Source: Cornus controversa (taxonomy: Eukaryota > Streptophyta > Magnoliopsida > Cornales > Cornaceae). Taken from it: a stretch of DNA of 64,000 nucleotides. Position numbers and translations under genes: made by a program. The stretch lies in NCBI GenBank assembly GCA_026545225.1, contig CM048845.1, positions 30,383,001-30,447,000 of the forward strand. The letters are read 5' to 3'. This document shows positions 35,124 through 45,577 of this stretch, in pieces (the first letter of the stretch is position 1; the number at the start of each line of letters is the position of its first letter). A model generated the notes under the pieces. That model ran no database searches, was not told where the DNA came from, and worked only from the letters and a program-made list of their open reading frames with translations.

Positions 35124-35456
35124 GTGATATGCGACCACTTGGGATTGGGAATAAAGACGGGTTTGTCCTACATCTGGCACAACAAGGCAAGCAACCCATT
35201 TGTAAACCTTAAGAAGGAATACAAAGGAATATACTGGCAAGAGGAGCTGATCCCATTTTTCCAGGCTGCTACCCTTCCGAAGGACTGCACCACTGTTCAA
35301 AAATGCTACATTGACCTTTCCAAGCAAGTCAAGGCAAAGCTTGGAAAGGTCGACGAATACTTCCTTAAGCTAGCTGATTCCATGGTCACATGGATTGAAG
35401 CATGGGACGAGCTCAACCCTTCGTCTTCTGAAGTACCCAATAGCACTGGTAAATAG
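35124..35456 (+). CDS. RGP (UAM): UDP-arabinopyranose mutase / RGP, last exon only
   Basis: This exon codes for the C-terminal 110 residues of a reversibly glycosylated polypeptide, the enzyme family that interconverts UDP-arabinopyranose and UDP-arabinofuranose at the cytosolic face of the Golgi for cell-wall polysaccharides. Diagnostic blocks are [48 protein letters not shown] and [13 protein letters not shown], which match plant RGPs closely and in order. The exon begins right after an acceptor-like TTGTATAG, in phase 0 with GTG for Val. It ends at TAG after NSTGK. Full RGPs are about 350-360 residues; the upstream two-thirds, including the DDD-type substrate region, is not found in the 35 kb upstream. 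The reading frame is intact. Either it is an orphan 3' exon cut off by the repeat array, or the earlier exons lie beyond the window across a very large repeat-filled intron. Confidence 0.92.
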   Translation: MICDHLGLGIKTGLSYIWHNKASNPFVNLKKEYKGIYWQEELIPFFQAATLPKDCTTVQKCYIDLSKQVKAKLGKVDEYFLKLADSMVTWIEAWDELNPSSSEVPNSTGK

Positions 35457-36690
35457 ATATTTTATTCATAGTTATTCTCATCTTCTAATAGAGAGTCATT
35501 TATACTGATCAGTTCATCAAACCTTAAATTAAAAACTTTAGTATTTATTTTTTAGGTTGGAGGTTATTCTTAGTTCCTTCCTTCTATTAGTTTAGAACAG
35601 TAAAATATTATGCATATTCTATTGAATTATATCTGAGCATTGCTTACTTTTGATTTACTGATGATTGAAATGATGGAATCCAGAAAATCAGTGACAAATT
35701 TTGATGTGTGCGTGATAGACTTCTTTTGATGTCTCTTTTGAATATGTTCAACATTTGAATTTTGAACTGAAAAGGCCAATGAATCCAACTTTTTGACTAA
35801 CAACAGGTCAATGTAAACTGAGAAATACCTTAAAAGAATGTTCAAATTAAGCTCTTCATACTCTTGAGTGCTCTCTGAAGTGCCAAAAGGCCAAACATGG
35901 TCAAGATTGCAATGGCTCTTGAGCTGTAACTAAATTGGGCAACTTGTCGATGTACAGTAGTCAAGGTTTTGATGGATAGAAATTTAAGGCGTCCTTGGCA
36001 TAGTTTTTGAGAACAGTTTTAAATTAATGGCTAATGATTAATATAGTTTAAAAGACAGGTTAGGTGTTCCTAGAAACTCAAGAATTTGAGTTAGAAGCTA
36101 TATTCAAGGGTATGTGTTCAAGCGTCGAATCCATCTATGTACCAAATTATAGGATATGGAAACACGAATTAAAAGTGTCCAAAAATCAGACACGGGTACT
36201 TGGACATGGCATACTAATTATGAAATAAAATAAAATTATAAATCATAGAGTTGATTAACTTACCTCACCAGTAAGCAACAGTAGTTGTATGGCATGTACT
36301 ATGCTTTTAGCCTCCTTTGTTTAAGTGTCTTTAATGTTTACCCTGCATAAATAAATATCAATATTAGATTAGGAATATGTTATGAAAAATTATGTTGAGT
36401 TTAACGGTATAAGAATAAGATTACAGAAGCTTACATGTTGTGCTGTTATTTTTTTACTTAGGAATTAAGACTTCACACCACAAGTGCAATCATATATGGA
36501 TAAATTATATTCCAATAATCCACTTCACTCATAGTCACGTGATGTAGTGCAAAAAAATTAGATACTAAATAACTAGGTAAGAACTTAAGATTTGAACATT
36601 TAAGCTTTGAATCCGGTGAGATTCAGATAAACATCAAAAAGGCAAAAGAAAATAGTACAGTAATTTCTTTCTAACAAGACTTCATTTCTC
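35457..36690. other. 3' flank of the RGP exon; no other gene seen
   Basis: AT-rich sequence expected to contain the 3' UTR and downstream flank. No protein is recognised. Near 36175-36215 there are GTGTCC/GACACGGG words like those at 8011-8110, which may mark one edge of the hAT element, but no inverted partner was found. Confidence 0.45.
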
Positions 36691-36695
36691 ATCAA

Positions 36696-39041
36696 TCATT
36701 TTGAAAGTTGACTTTGTTGGAATTCTTCATTTGGTTCAACTTCAACCCCTAAGGTAGCTTCTTCAAATTCTTCACCAAATGTCATAAGCTCAAACTCTGG
36801 TTCGTTTATTGAAAGCTCTGCAAGTTCCCCTAGAGTGTTACCATCAATATCAAACTTATCACCACCTATCAAATAATGAAACAAATGTCATTAAGCTCTA
36901 AAAGATTAGTTTAATAATCTTTAAAAGACTAAAATTTAAAAGTCAATAGACTTAAATACTCAATATTAAGTTAATAAACTTACACAAATTCTAATATTTT
37001 GTTGGTCTGTCCTTGTATTCCTTCTTTCTTGATATGAGACGAATATTGCAATGTACAAAAACCAAATCCTCAGCTCTACTTGTAGTCAATCTGTTTCTTT
37101 AATGCTTTGAATAAGAGAATATGTACTCTAATTTCTTTCACAACAAGATGATGATAACGGTTGGGAAAGCAACATAAATGCTAAAAAGCTTGTAACATGG
37201 GAGTTGAAGCACCATGATTTGCTCACCATGAAATTGGTTCCTCATACATTTTGCATCAATAACATGGGGCTCACTAAAGTAACCAGATTCACTTGAAAAG
37301 GCTCCATATTCTATATAAACTTTTCAAAGATCATTTTGATTGCTAAACAATCGTTTGAAGCATTTGCTTCTATTCAAAGAAACTTCTTGATCTTCATGTG
37401 GTAAGAGCCGTGTAACTTCATCACTTCCACTTTTAATTTAAGCCTCAATATAGTATTTAGGAACTAATGAATGAGCCATACATTGTAGGGGATTGTTACT
37501 TTTATTCCATCTTATCTCCAAAATATTGTGAATGACATCAAAAAAATCTGGCCAGTGAGTAGATCTTTTTCTCATGTGCAAATATTCTTGATTTCACTTT
37601 CTCAATCATTGTATCCCACATATCATAGATGAAATATAGAACAGGAGCATCAGTGTCTGCGAACCTCAAAAAATCAACAATAGGGTCAGTAAAGTCCAAT
37701 AGATATTCCAAGTCTTCCCACTAAGTGTCACTAACAATGCAATTTTTAACTTCACGAGCCTTTATTTCAATTGCTGATTTTTCATCTCCTTTTACATTTA
37801 ACCTCTAATTTGGATTCATCACCATTTTCTCAAGTGCATCCTTAACTTCGTTCATACGTTTTGCCATAATAATGCTTGATGCAAATCTTATTTTTGCTAC
37901 CCTTAGCAAACTCAATTTCAGGTATGTGTTGAAAATTGAGAGTATCATGCTATGGTTAACAATGAAGTTCCTTATATTTTGCCCGCTACTCACCACTTCA
38001 ACAATCCACTTACAAGAGTCATATTGAAGTGAGTTTTCAGAGGGTTCATAGATGTTTTTCAAAGCCAAATTTAGGTAGTGCACAACACAAGAAGTCCCAA
38101 AAATGTGAGGATGCTTACTTTCAATTATACCTCCAGCAGCCTTAAAGTTACTCCCATTATCAGTAATGACTTGAACAACATTTTGTTCGCCCACTTCTTT
38201 GATCATGGGGAGAAACAAATTAGCTACATATTCAGTGTCCTTTATGTTACCACTTGCATCAATTGCCTTAAAATACTTTGCACCACCTACTAATGTAACC
38301 ATTATGTTTATCAATCGTCTTCTTTGTCTATCCGACCAACCATTTGAACAAATGGACATACCTTTCTTTTTTCAAGAGTCTTTTATTGGTTGGAGCTTCC
38401 GATTCACATGTGCCTTCTCTTGGGCCAATAATGTTGTTCGTAATCTGTCGAACGTTGGAGGAGTATAACCTGACAACTTGCTATTTGCTAATTTTTGGGA
38501 ATATTTTCTAAAATAGGGGCACCTTTCAAAATTGAATGACAAGGCAGACGCATAGAACATACGAGCTGCCTGTTTATTAGCAACATCTCTTTGAGCTACA
38601 TTAAATGCGTTTTCTAGAGCTCCTACAGCTAATCCCCTTCTTTTTTTGCATTATAGCAAATTTGATCCTTCTGGCAAGGACAAGTATTCTTCCTTCTTCC
38701 TCCTTCCTCACATTCAATTCTTCTTTGGTCTTTTTGCTCTCAGATTGATCATGTTCCATTTTTAGTGCTTGAAGTATGTCATGTTGTATTGACCTGCATG
38801 CTTCAATCCCTTGATTAGGAATCTTCAACAAGTGACCCTTGACTTTTGAATATGAGTCTGTAACTTTTTTATTGTAGTAATTATAAGACCAGGTTCTATT
38901 TCCTCCTCCACGTGCTGGTAAGCTAAGAACCTTCACATGATTCCATAGTGGGTTGGGATAAAAAATAGTCCCTTGAGCTTTTGATGGCCGTAGGTTTCTC
39001 TTTTCTTTTCCTTTGACAGATTGTTGATGGTGAGAAGACAT
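36696..39041 (-). pseudogene. hAT transposase gene (BED-DUF659-hATC), broken
   Basis: The minus strand encodes a plant hAT transposase-like protein from ATG at 39041. The N-terminal zinc-finger BED region (DPLWNHV-like, then GGGNRTWSYNYYNKKV...KVKGHLLKIP) has lost the usual C-x-x-C pair, reading Y-N-Y-Y. Next comes a FNFERCPYFRK...GYTPPTFDRLRTTLL block, then the DUF659-type core NGWSDRQRRRLINIMVTLVG...VVQVITDNGSNFKAAGG (37805-38359). Later pieces are the hATC region (NRLTTSRAEDLVFVHCNIRL, about 37020-37100) and an acidic tail (GGDKFDIDGNTLGELAELS). A short intron with GTAAGT near 36980 and a TAG acceptor near 36867 separates the last two. Damage includes a frameshift near 38650, a stop before the NGWSD block, and further breaks between 37170 and 37805. 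Terminal inverted repeats were not identified. It could be a decayed element or a decayed domesticated gene. Confidence 0.88.
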
Positions 39042-39146
39042 TGTCTTGTACTGTCTTGTTTTATCTAAAGTGATGTGAAAATAAGAGAAATTGTAACATG
39101 TATTTGTAAAAATCAGACCATTATAAGTATATATTTGAATATTCAA

Positions 39147-39680
39147 TTTTCTAGCTATCAGAATTCTAATAAAGTCAAGAGAAAAATAATATAGTGTTCA
39201 CGTGTGTGTGTGTGTGTGTTTCTGCCAAACTGTAAATGAAATGAAAATAAACAGAGAATATAAGTACAAGAAAAAGTGAAATATTATTAAGAGAAATCAG
39301 AAAAAGTGAAATAGTATTAACAAAAATCACCTCGTAAGCCTTTAGTGACTTTTGATGCCTCTTTACATCAATTTCTTGAATTTTTCGCTTTCCTGTGAAC
39401 GAAATGAAAGAAAAACAATAGTGGCACTGTGGAAGTGGAAGATGAGAGGAAAAAGCTTTACCAATAAAAATATGATAGGAAAGGAGGGAAAGTAGGCATC
39501 AGGCGTGGGGCATGGGGTGTGGGTTCACTGACCCATTGACTTTGTGTCCATTTTTTTATTTGTTTATGTTGGTTAGATAAGTTAACATTCAATGTGAAGG
39601 ACAACATGATGTCATCTACAGTATTTTTTTCCTGCAGTAGTTGGAATAGTTGGCTTTCAACTATATATTTTTGATGGGGT
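39147..39680. other. Upstream flank of the hAT gene; GT microsatellite
   Basis: A (GT)n run lies at about 39199-39219, and a GGCAT/GGGGCATGGGGTGTGGG patch at 39495-39525. This should include the promoter side of the hAT gene. No second terminal repeat of the element was found and no other gene is supported. Confidence 0.4.
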
Positions 39681-40040
39681 GTTTGACTCCTAATATGAAA
39701 TGTATAACGTGGGAGGATAGTGCTAAGGTGACATGGATAAGAAGAATGCTTTAACCAAGACTGGTTGTCTCCAAGTGGGAAGGGGAAGCTGAAGAAACAG
39801 AGTTTTACTAGGGCACACCCTCACTTAGTCATTATAAATACTGGACCATCCATATACCAAGGTACGCAATTAATACCCTTTGAGTTTCTTTACAGCTTTA
39901 AAAAGCCCTTCCGATTTCTGACTTGATCATCGAAGCGTAGTTGGCTGGCACCGCGCCGGTGGCTTCTCGATTACCCTTCTCTTATCCTTTCTTACTGGTT
40001 GGCGTTTGACCAGTTCGGGGTGGATTTTTGCTTCATCAAC
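39681..40040 (+). mobile_element. LTR-like 3' end, Tat-type gypsy (tentative)
   Basis: The stretch TTCCGATTTCTGACTTGATC, then ATCGAAGCGTAGTTGGCTGG and CACCGCGCCGGTGG, is of a kind seen in the 3' parts of plant Tat-lineage LTRs. There is a TATAAATA word at about 39833-39840 and a CA-type end near 40039. No matching second LTR, primer site or target duplication was found, so extent and family are uncertain. Confidence 0.35.
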
Positions 40041-42151
40041 ATTAAAAGGTAAAAGTGGAAGATTGATGGTCCAGGAAGCCCATGAGCATGTTTGCCTAGG
40101 TTTTAATATCAAAAGTATTTGCAGGGGTATTAGTGTCATTCACCTTAAATGCATATTCTGGGTTTACTTTAATGATTTATTTAGTTACCCTGTTATTATT
40201 ATATATTTTTCCATGTATATGTACTAAACTAATTGCAGGGGCAATCTTGTTATTTTCCAAAGAAGGGCATATTGGGGAATTCAAATACAAGGGTAACCCT
40301 AGCACTATAAAAAGAATCTTATGAGGAATTAGGGTTTAGAGGATAGAAATTTTCATCCAAAAAGAAAATTGCAAGTGAGGGACCGGTTGTGTGTAGCGAT
40401 AGAGAGAGAGAGAAAGATACAGTCTTTCAAAACTTTTTCATGGCTGCCGATTAGGTGTTCATCTTCTATGAGTTGAATATGATATAGGTGATATATCTAG
40501 AGAGAGAGAGAGATTCTAGAGCTAACTTAAGGTCATCTATGGTTGCTGAAAGAAGTTGTTAACTCGATCACCCTCATGAATTGAACACTCATCATGTAAT
40601 TCTCTCAACAATGATCATGGAGCTTGAGTTGAGAAATTTTGAGTTCTTGATGGCTGCTGAAAAGGGAAACCCTTATTTCACATTTTGGTAAATTTGTTTT
40701 AAATTAATTGTCTCACACTCTCACAGGCGCACAATTGGGGCTTACTTGTTGACACACATATGCATAGGTGCACATTTCTGGATTTTTATACTATTATGTG
40801 TTCAATATGATTTCTGATATTTAAAGTTTCATGATTTTGAAATCGATAATCTATGTTTATGAATTGTATATTATTTTATGTTGAATATAATTTATGATAT
40901 TTTGGGTTTCATGGGTCTGAAATCTATAATCCATGTTTCTGAAATCATCTGTTGCTGAATCTGTTTCTAGAATTCTTGGTTATGTTTCTGAAATCATTTG
41001 TTGTTGAAACTGTTTTAGGATTTCTGCTTTATGTTTTCTGATTCTGTCTTATGTTCTTGCTGAATCCGAAAGTTTATAATTCTGTTTTGTGTTCTTGTTG
41101 AATCCGAAAGTTTACAATTCTATTTTGTGTTTTGTTGAATCCTAAATAAGCTACTGATGTTATGTTTTGCTGAATCCCAATTCTGCTTTTGCAAACTATG
41201 TTTACTGAATTTGTTATATTTCTCGTAGTTTGGAAAGCTGTCAAAATTGTTGAATTTGTTTCTGTGTAAATCTCTTAATTGCTGAACTATGTTTACTATT
41301 TTGGAATATCTTACATGCTGAATTCATTCATGTTATCTGTTAATTTTGTAGCTGATTTTCAAACTTGATCTCATAACTCTTGTGTTACTAAAATCTACTT
41401 TAGATGCAGTGTTTGTCCATTTTAAGAACAGGTACAAAGACAAAACAATAACACAACAGTCATTTAAATTAAATACCAAGCTGAATGAAATTATGTGTTG
41501 CTGAAAAGGAGACTTCCTAAAAGAACAATCATCTTCAAGTCCTTGGATGTTGCAATCAAAGTTGTCCTTATTGAAGTCTATCACTACTGAAGTTCAAGTG
41601 TCATCATTTGCCAAAAGTTCAAGTGGCCTTACCATTCTCAAGTTGTGCCTTGAAGATTGACTATTATTAAAGCTTGAAGAGTTGTTGATTTCTATATTGT
41701 ACTGTCTCCACATACACTACTTGTAGTTCAAGTATAGGAATACTTTGGACATTGGGAGTTAGAGTGATTTATGGTGAGTTTGGTGAGAGATAGCTTGGGC
41801 TTTGGGAAGCCTGGGCTAGGTGAGAGTAGAAATCTTGTTGTGAGTATTGGTGAGAGTGGTTCAGGCCTAGGGAGGCTGCGAACAAGGGTGAGAGCTAGAG
41901 TGACTATGTGGTAAGTTGGTTGAGTGAGAGAGTGATTGATGAATTGCTATACTACCTTTTCAGATATAGTGGAGCTCAGTTCTGGCTTGATAGCCAAAGA
42001 GGTATTTAAAGGCTTGTTGCATATGCTAAATGCAATCGTTTCTCCCACGAAAGTGGAGTTGGGTAGTTTAGTTAGTATTTAGTAGTTTCTTTTGTTTTAG
42101 TTTTATTTTATTCTATTGCTAAGGGACTAGCAATATGTAAATTTGGGGGTG
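40041..42151 (+). mobile_element. Non-coding LTR-retroelement-like sequence
   Basis: There are no open frames of note. A CTATAAAAAG promoter-like word lies near 40303. Short GAGAGA runs lie at 40400-40520, and repeated words such as GCTGAATC, TTCTGAAATC and TTATGTTC lie at 40900-41200. The segment ends with GACTAGCAATATG and TTTGGGGGTG directly before the LTR at 42152, a sequence like the polypurine tract that precedes Tat/Athila 3' LTRs. It is probably internal 3' sequence of that element. Confidence 0.4.
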
Positions 42152-43666
42152 TGATCGGCGTTGAATGTTACGCATTCTAGCCTCTTAACTTATGTATTTT
42201 ATTCTCTTAGTAATAGATTATTTTGTGATTTTACTTTGTTTTAGTGTTTTCTGTATTTTCAGGGCCTTAATGATTATTTCAGTTAAAACCAAGTTTTTGG
42301 GCTTTTAAAGAAGACATCCAAGATGGTGAGATGAAGCCTACATCAAGGAGATTCACTCAACCATTTATTTCAACTCAAATCAGCCCAGGAAAGAGGTCCA
42401 AGAGAATTACAACTGCTTAAGAAGGTTTCGGGCCTGAAGCCCAAATCTGCGCATAATGCAGTCTTAATCCCGTTTTGGAAAACGGACCAAAAGTCTTATT
42501 TTCGAGCCTCAAATCGACATAATTCTCGCGAAAGGTTGAACGAAATTTGATTCTGCACACTTTGGTATTTCACAAAAATTCCGTAAATCGGACTTCTAGT
42601 GGGTCAAAAGTTGGGCCGAAGTCAGCAGGAAAAACCAACCTGATTAGTGCTGCGGGAAACCCTAATTTATTCCTAATTGGATTAGGACTTTGGTGTATTC
42701 TCTTGGAGAATAAAGTGAAGACTTGGAGGCTGAGTTGAGGGAGCTTACAGAGAGATTGGAGAGTCTGAGAGGGCTGAGAAGAGAACAGAAACATATTGCA
42801 GAGCCATTGGAGAACATAGTCATACGCATAATTCATGAAGATGATGCCTTCTTCCTCAACAGTTGAAGCTTCTTCTTCTACCATGAGCGGCTAGTTCATC
42901 CACTAGGGTTTTGATGTAGCCCTAACAAAGCATCAATGGTTTGATTGTTTTAATTATTGGGGACCTTTATATACATGCATAGATTGTGTAATTGTGAGGA
43001 TTCTTATTATAGAATTGAGCAATAAAAGTCTTGTAAATTCAATCTCAATGATTTCTTATCTTGTCTTAGATATTTAGTTGTTGTTATTGAACTCAATCCC
43101 TCTTGTTTTCTGTGATCATGAGAGAGATTATTACACAATGGTAATCACTGAATATATTGTTATGAGATTTGATGGATTATGCCTAGAGAAGATGAACCAT
43201 ACTGCACCCTAGATTAGAGTAGTTAGGCAGATGGCCTATGCCAATCGAAGATAGTCCATGGCTTAGCCTTAATCATATGTTATCTTCTTGACGGATGAAG
43301 GTGAGCTTGTAGCCACCGACACCACTTATGCATGATGTAATTCCCCTATAGTTGATTCAATTGACCATTGATTGTGGAGTTAGTGGTGAAGTCAAACACC
43401 CTAGGTTTCTCTCTTATTATCTTCACTATCTTGTTTATTTTGATTTATTTTATTTTACTTTTTAATTAGTTTAGTTTAAAAATCAGAATTCTTTTCCTAA
43501 ATTTAATTAGAATTAATTCCGTATTCCAACTCATCAGACCATAATCCCTGAGGTACGATACCCCTTTCGATAGCCCTATTCTGCAAGGAATTCGTTCTAT
43601 TGCGAAGTGTGGAAATTTTTAATTGGTATACTTTTTGAGTCACACTCACACACGAATCAGTTATCA
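42152..43666 (+). mobile_element. Tat/Athila-type LTR, plus orientation
   Basis: It starts TGATCGGCGTTGAATGTTAC and ends near CACACACGAATCAGTTATCA (about 1.5 kb). The first 500 bp run parallel to the minus-strand LTR 45577-44187 (about four-fifths identical by eye); further in, the two diverge. The 3' part has CCCTGAGGTACGATACCCC and TTGTTCTATTGCGAAGTG-type words usual before the Tat/Athila primer site. No 5-bp target duplication is visible. A purine-rich GGGGGTG lies directly upstream, so this is probably a 3' LTR. Confidence 0.65.
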
Positions 43667-44186
43667 ACCTGAAACAAAAATCTATGTTTTCCTAATATAA
43701 GAAAAGAAAAATATAAATAAATGGAAAAAAAAATGTACTTGGATCCCAAAGTAGTGCCCAAGAAAATACAAAAAAGGCAATTTTCAACAATACCACCTAT
43801 AGAATTCAAGAAGTATGAGGTAAAAACATTAATAATAAAATAAAACTAAAACTAAACTAAGAGAAATAATAATAAAAATAAAATTAAACTAAAACTAAAA
43901 CTAAACTATAAAAATAAAGAAAAAGTTTTTTTTTTTTTTTATAAACCTAGAAAAAGTGAACTAATCAAAATAAAATCTGAAAGTAAACTATTCTCTAACT
44001 AAAAATAAATTCTCTAAACTAATAAAATAAAATAAAAATGAAAAACTAAAAAAATAAAAAAAATTCAGATTTTTTTTCTTTTTTTATTATTATAAAAAAA
44101 ATTAAACTAAAACTAGTAGAAGAATTAAATCAATTGAAATTTGATTAGTTTCTTATTTGCGATTCCCTGGCAATGGTGCCAAAACT
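43667..44186 (-). mobile_element. Leader of a Tat/Athila-type element with primer site
   Basis: On the minus strand the sequence next to the LTR end reads AGTTTTGGCACCATTGCC (44186-44169). This is the typical primer-binding site and start of Tat/Athila leaders (pattern TTTGGCGCCGTTGCCGGGGA). The rest is T-rich in this orientation, with AGTTTAGTTTTAG repeats, and no coding sequence follows before the next, inverted LTR. Confidence 0.65.
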
Positions 44187-45577
44187 TGATGTTATTTTAA
44201 AGTGTAAAATAACTCACAAGTATACGAATCTATTAAAGTATAGATCGGCAAGAACGAGATCGAACCCAACGGAATGCTTTGAGAAGAAAAACTAAAACAA
44301 ATTCAAATTAATTTAAAACTAATCTAGTTTAAACAAAAGTTGGTTGATTTGGGAGAAATTAAACTAACATGCAAATAAAATAACACTATTGAAGTCAAAT
44401 AGAGAAAATAGCTAAGGTGTCGGATTCCACCATCATTAAATGCATGAAGCTTCTAATATTTATTTATTAATTCCCAAATTTGTAGTTGCAATCAAGAAAT
44501 CAATCTATTGCTTACTCAAGATTTAACAATAAAGTACTATGAAAAATATATTAAAAAGGTAGATTGTCCTTCGCTTTACTAGTGTAAAATTCTAAGCATC
44601 TTATGTATCCAATTTAATGAAAAACATAAGATCAAAGATTATCACTTTTAAGAAATACAAACCCAAGCTTAGATTAATTATAATACTTTCTAACTACCAC
44701 ATATACATGATATAGATGGTGAAAGAACTATAAAATAATTAATCACAAGAAGCGAAAATCATAAGCAATTAAATCATACACATGGGAATCAATTAATGAA
44801 CAAAAGAACTTCACTTCATTAATGAGGTTTCCTCCTCAACCCTAGTTGAGAAGTTTAGTTACATACGGTAGAAGAAGAAGATAATAAAATAATAAAAGAC
44901 ATAATGAATAAATAAAATCCGGATGGTCTCTGTATTTTCTGCACTGGCCTCCACTTCTTTTCTCCTCGAAAAATAGTCTCCAATTCACCTCTTTATACCC
45001 CAAGAGAATACATAAAGTCCTAATCCAATTAGGAGATAAAGTCCTAATCCAATTAGGAGGTAATTAGGGTTTTTCCGGAGTCCTAAACATGTGGATTTTT
45101 CTACTGATGTTCGGCCCAAGTTTTGACCCAGTAGGAGTCCGATTCACGAAATTTACGTGAAATATAAAAGTGTCATTAATCGAAATTCGTTTAACTTGCG
45201 CGGGAATTAAGTCAATTTGACGCTCAAAAATAAGACTTTCGGTCCACTTTCCAAAACGGGATTAAAACTGGATTAAGTGCGTAATTGGGCTTCAGGCCTG
45301 TAACATCCTTAAGCAGTTATAATTCTCTTGGACCACTTCCTTGGGATGATTTGAGTTAAGATATGGAATTGAATGGATCCATTTGATGTAGGCTTCATAT
45401 AACCCTCTTGAATGTCTTCTTTAAAAGTCCAAAAATTATGGTTTTAACTGAAATAATCATTAAAGCCCTGAAAAGACAGAAAACACAAAAATAAAGTAAA
45501 ATCACAAATAAACTATTACTAAGAGAATAAAATATGCAAATTAAGAGGCTAGAATGCATAACATTCAACACCGATCA
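44187..45577 (-). mobile_element. Tat/Athila-type 5' LTR, minus orientation
   Basis: Read on the minus strand it starts TGATCGGTGTTGAATGTTAT at 45577 and ends AAAATAACATCA at 44187 (1391 bp), followed at once by the primer site. It contains two copies of CTAATTGGATTAGGACTTTA near 45010-45050. It is related to the plus LTR at 42152, so the two face each other head to head. It interrupts or abuts copia pol sequence that starts at 45578. Confidence 0.7.
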
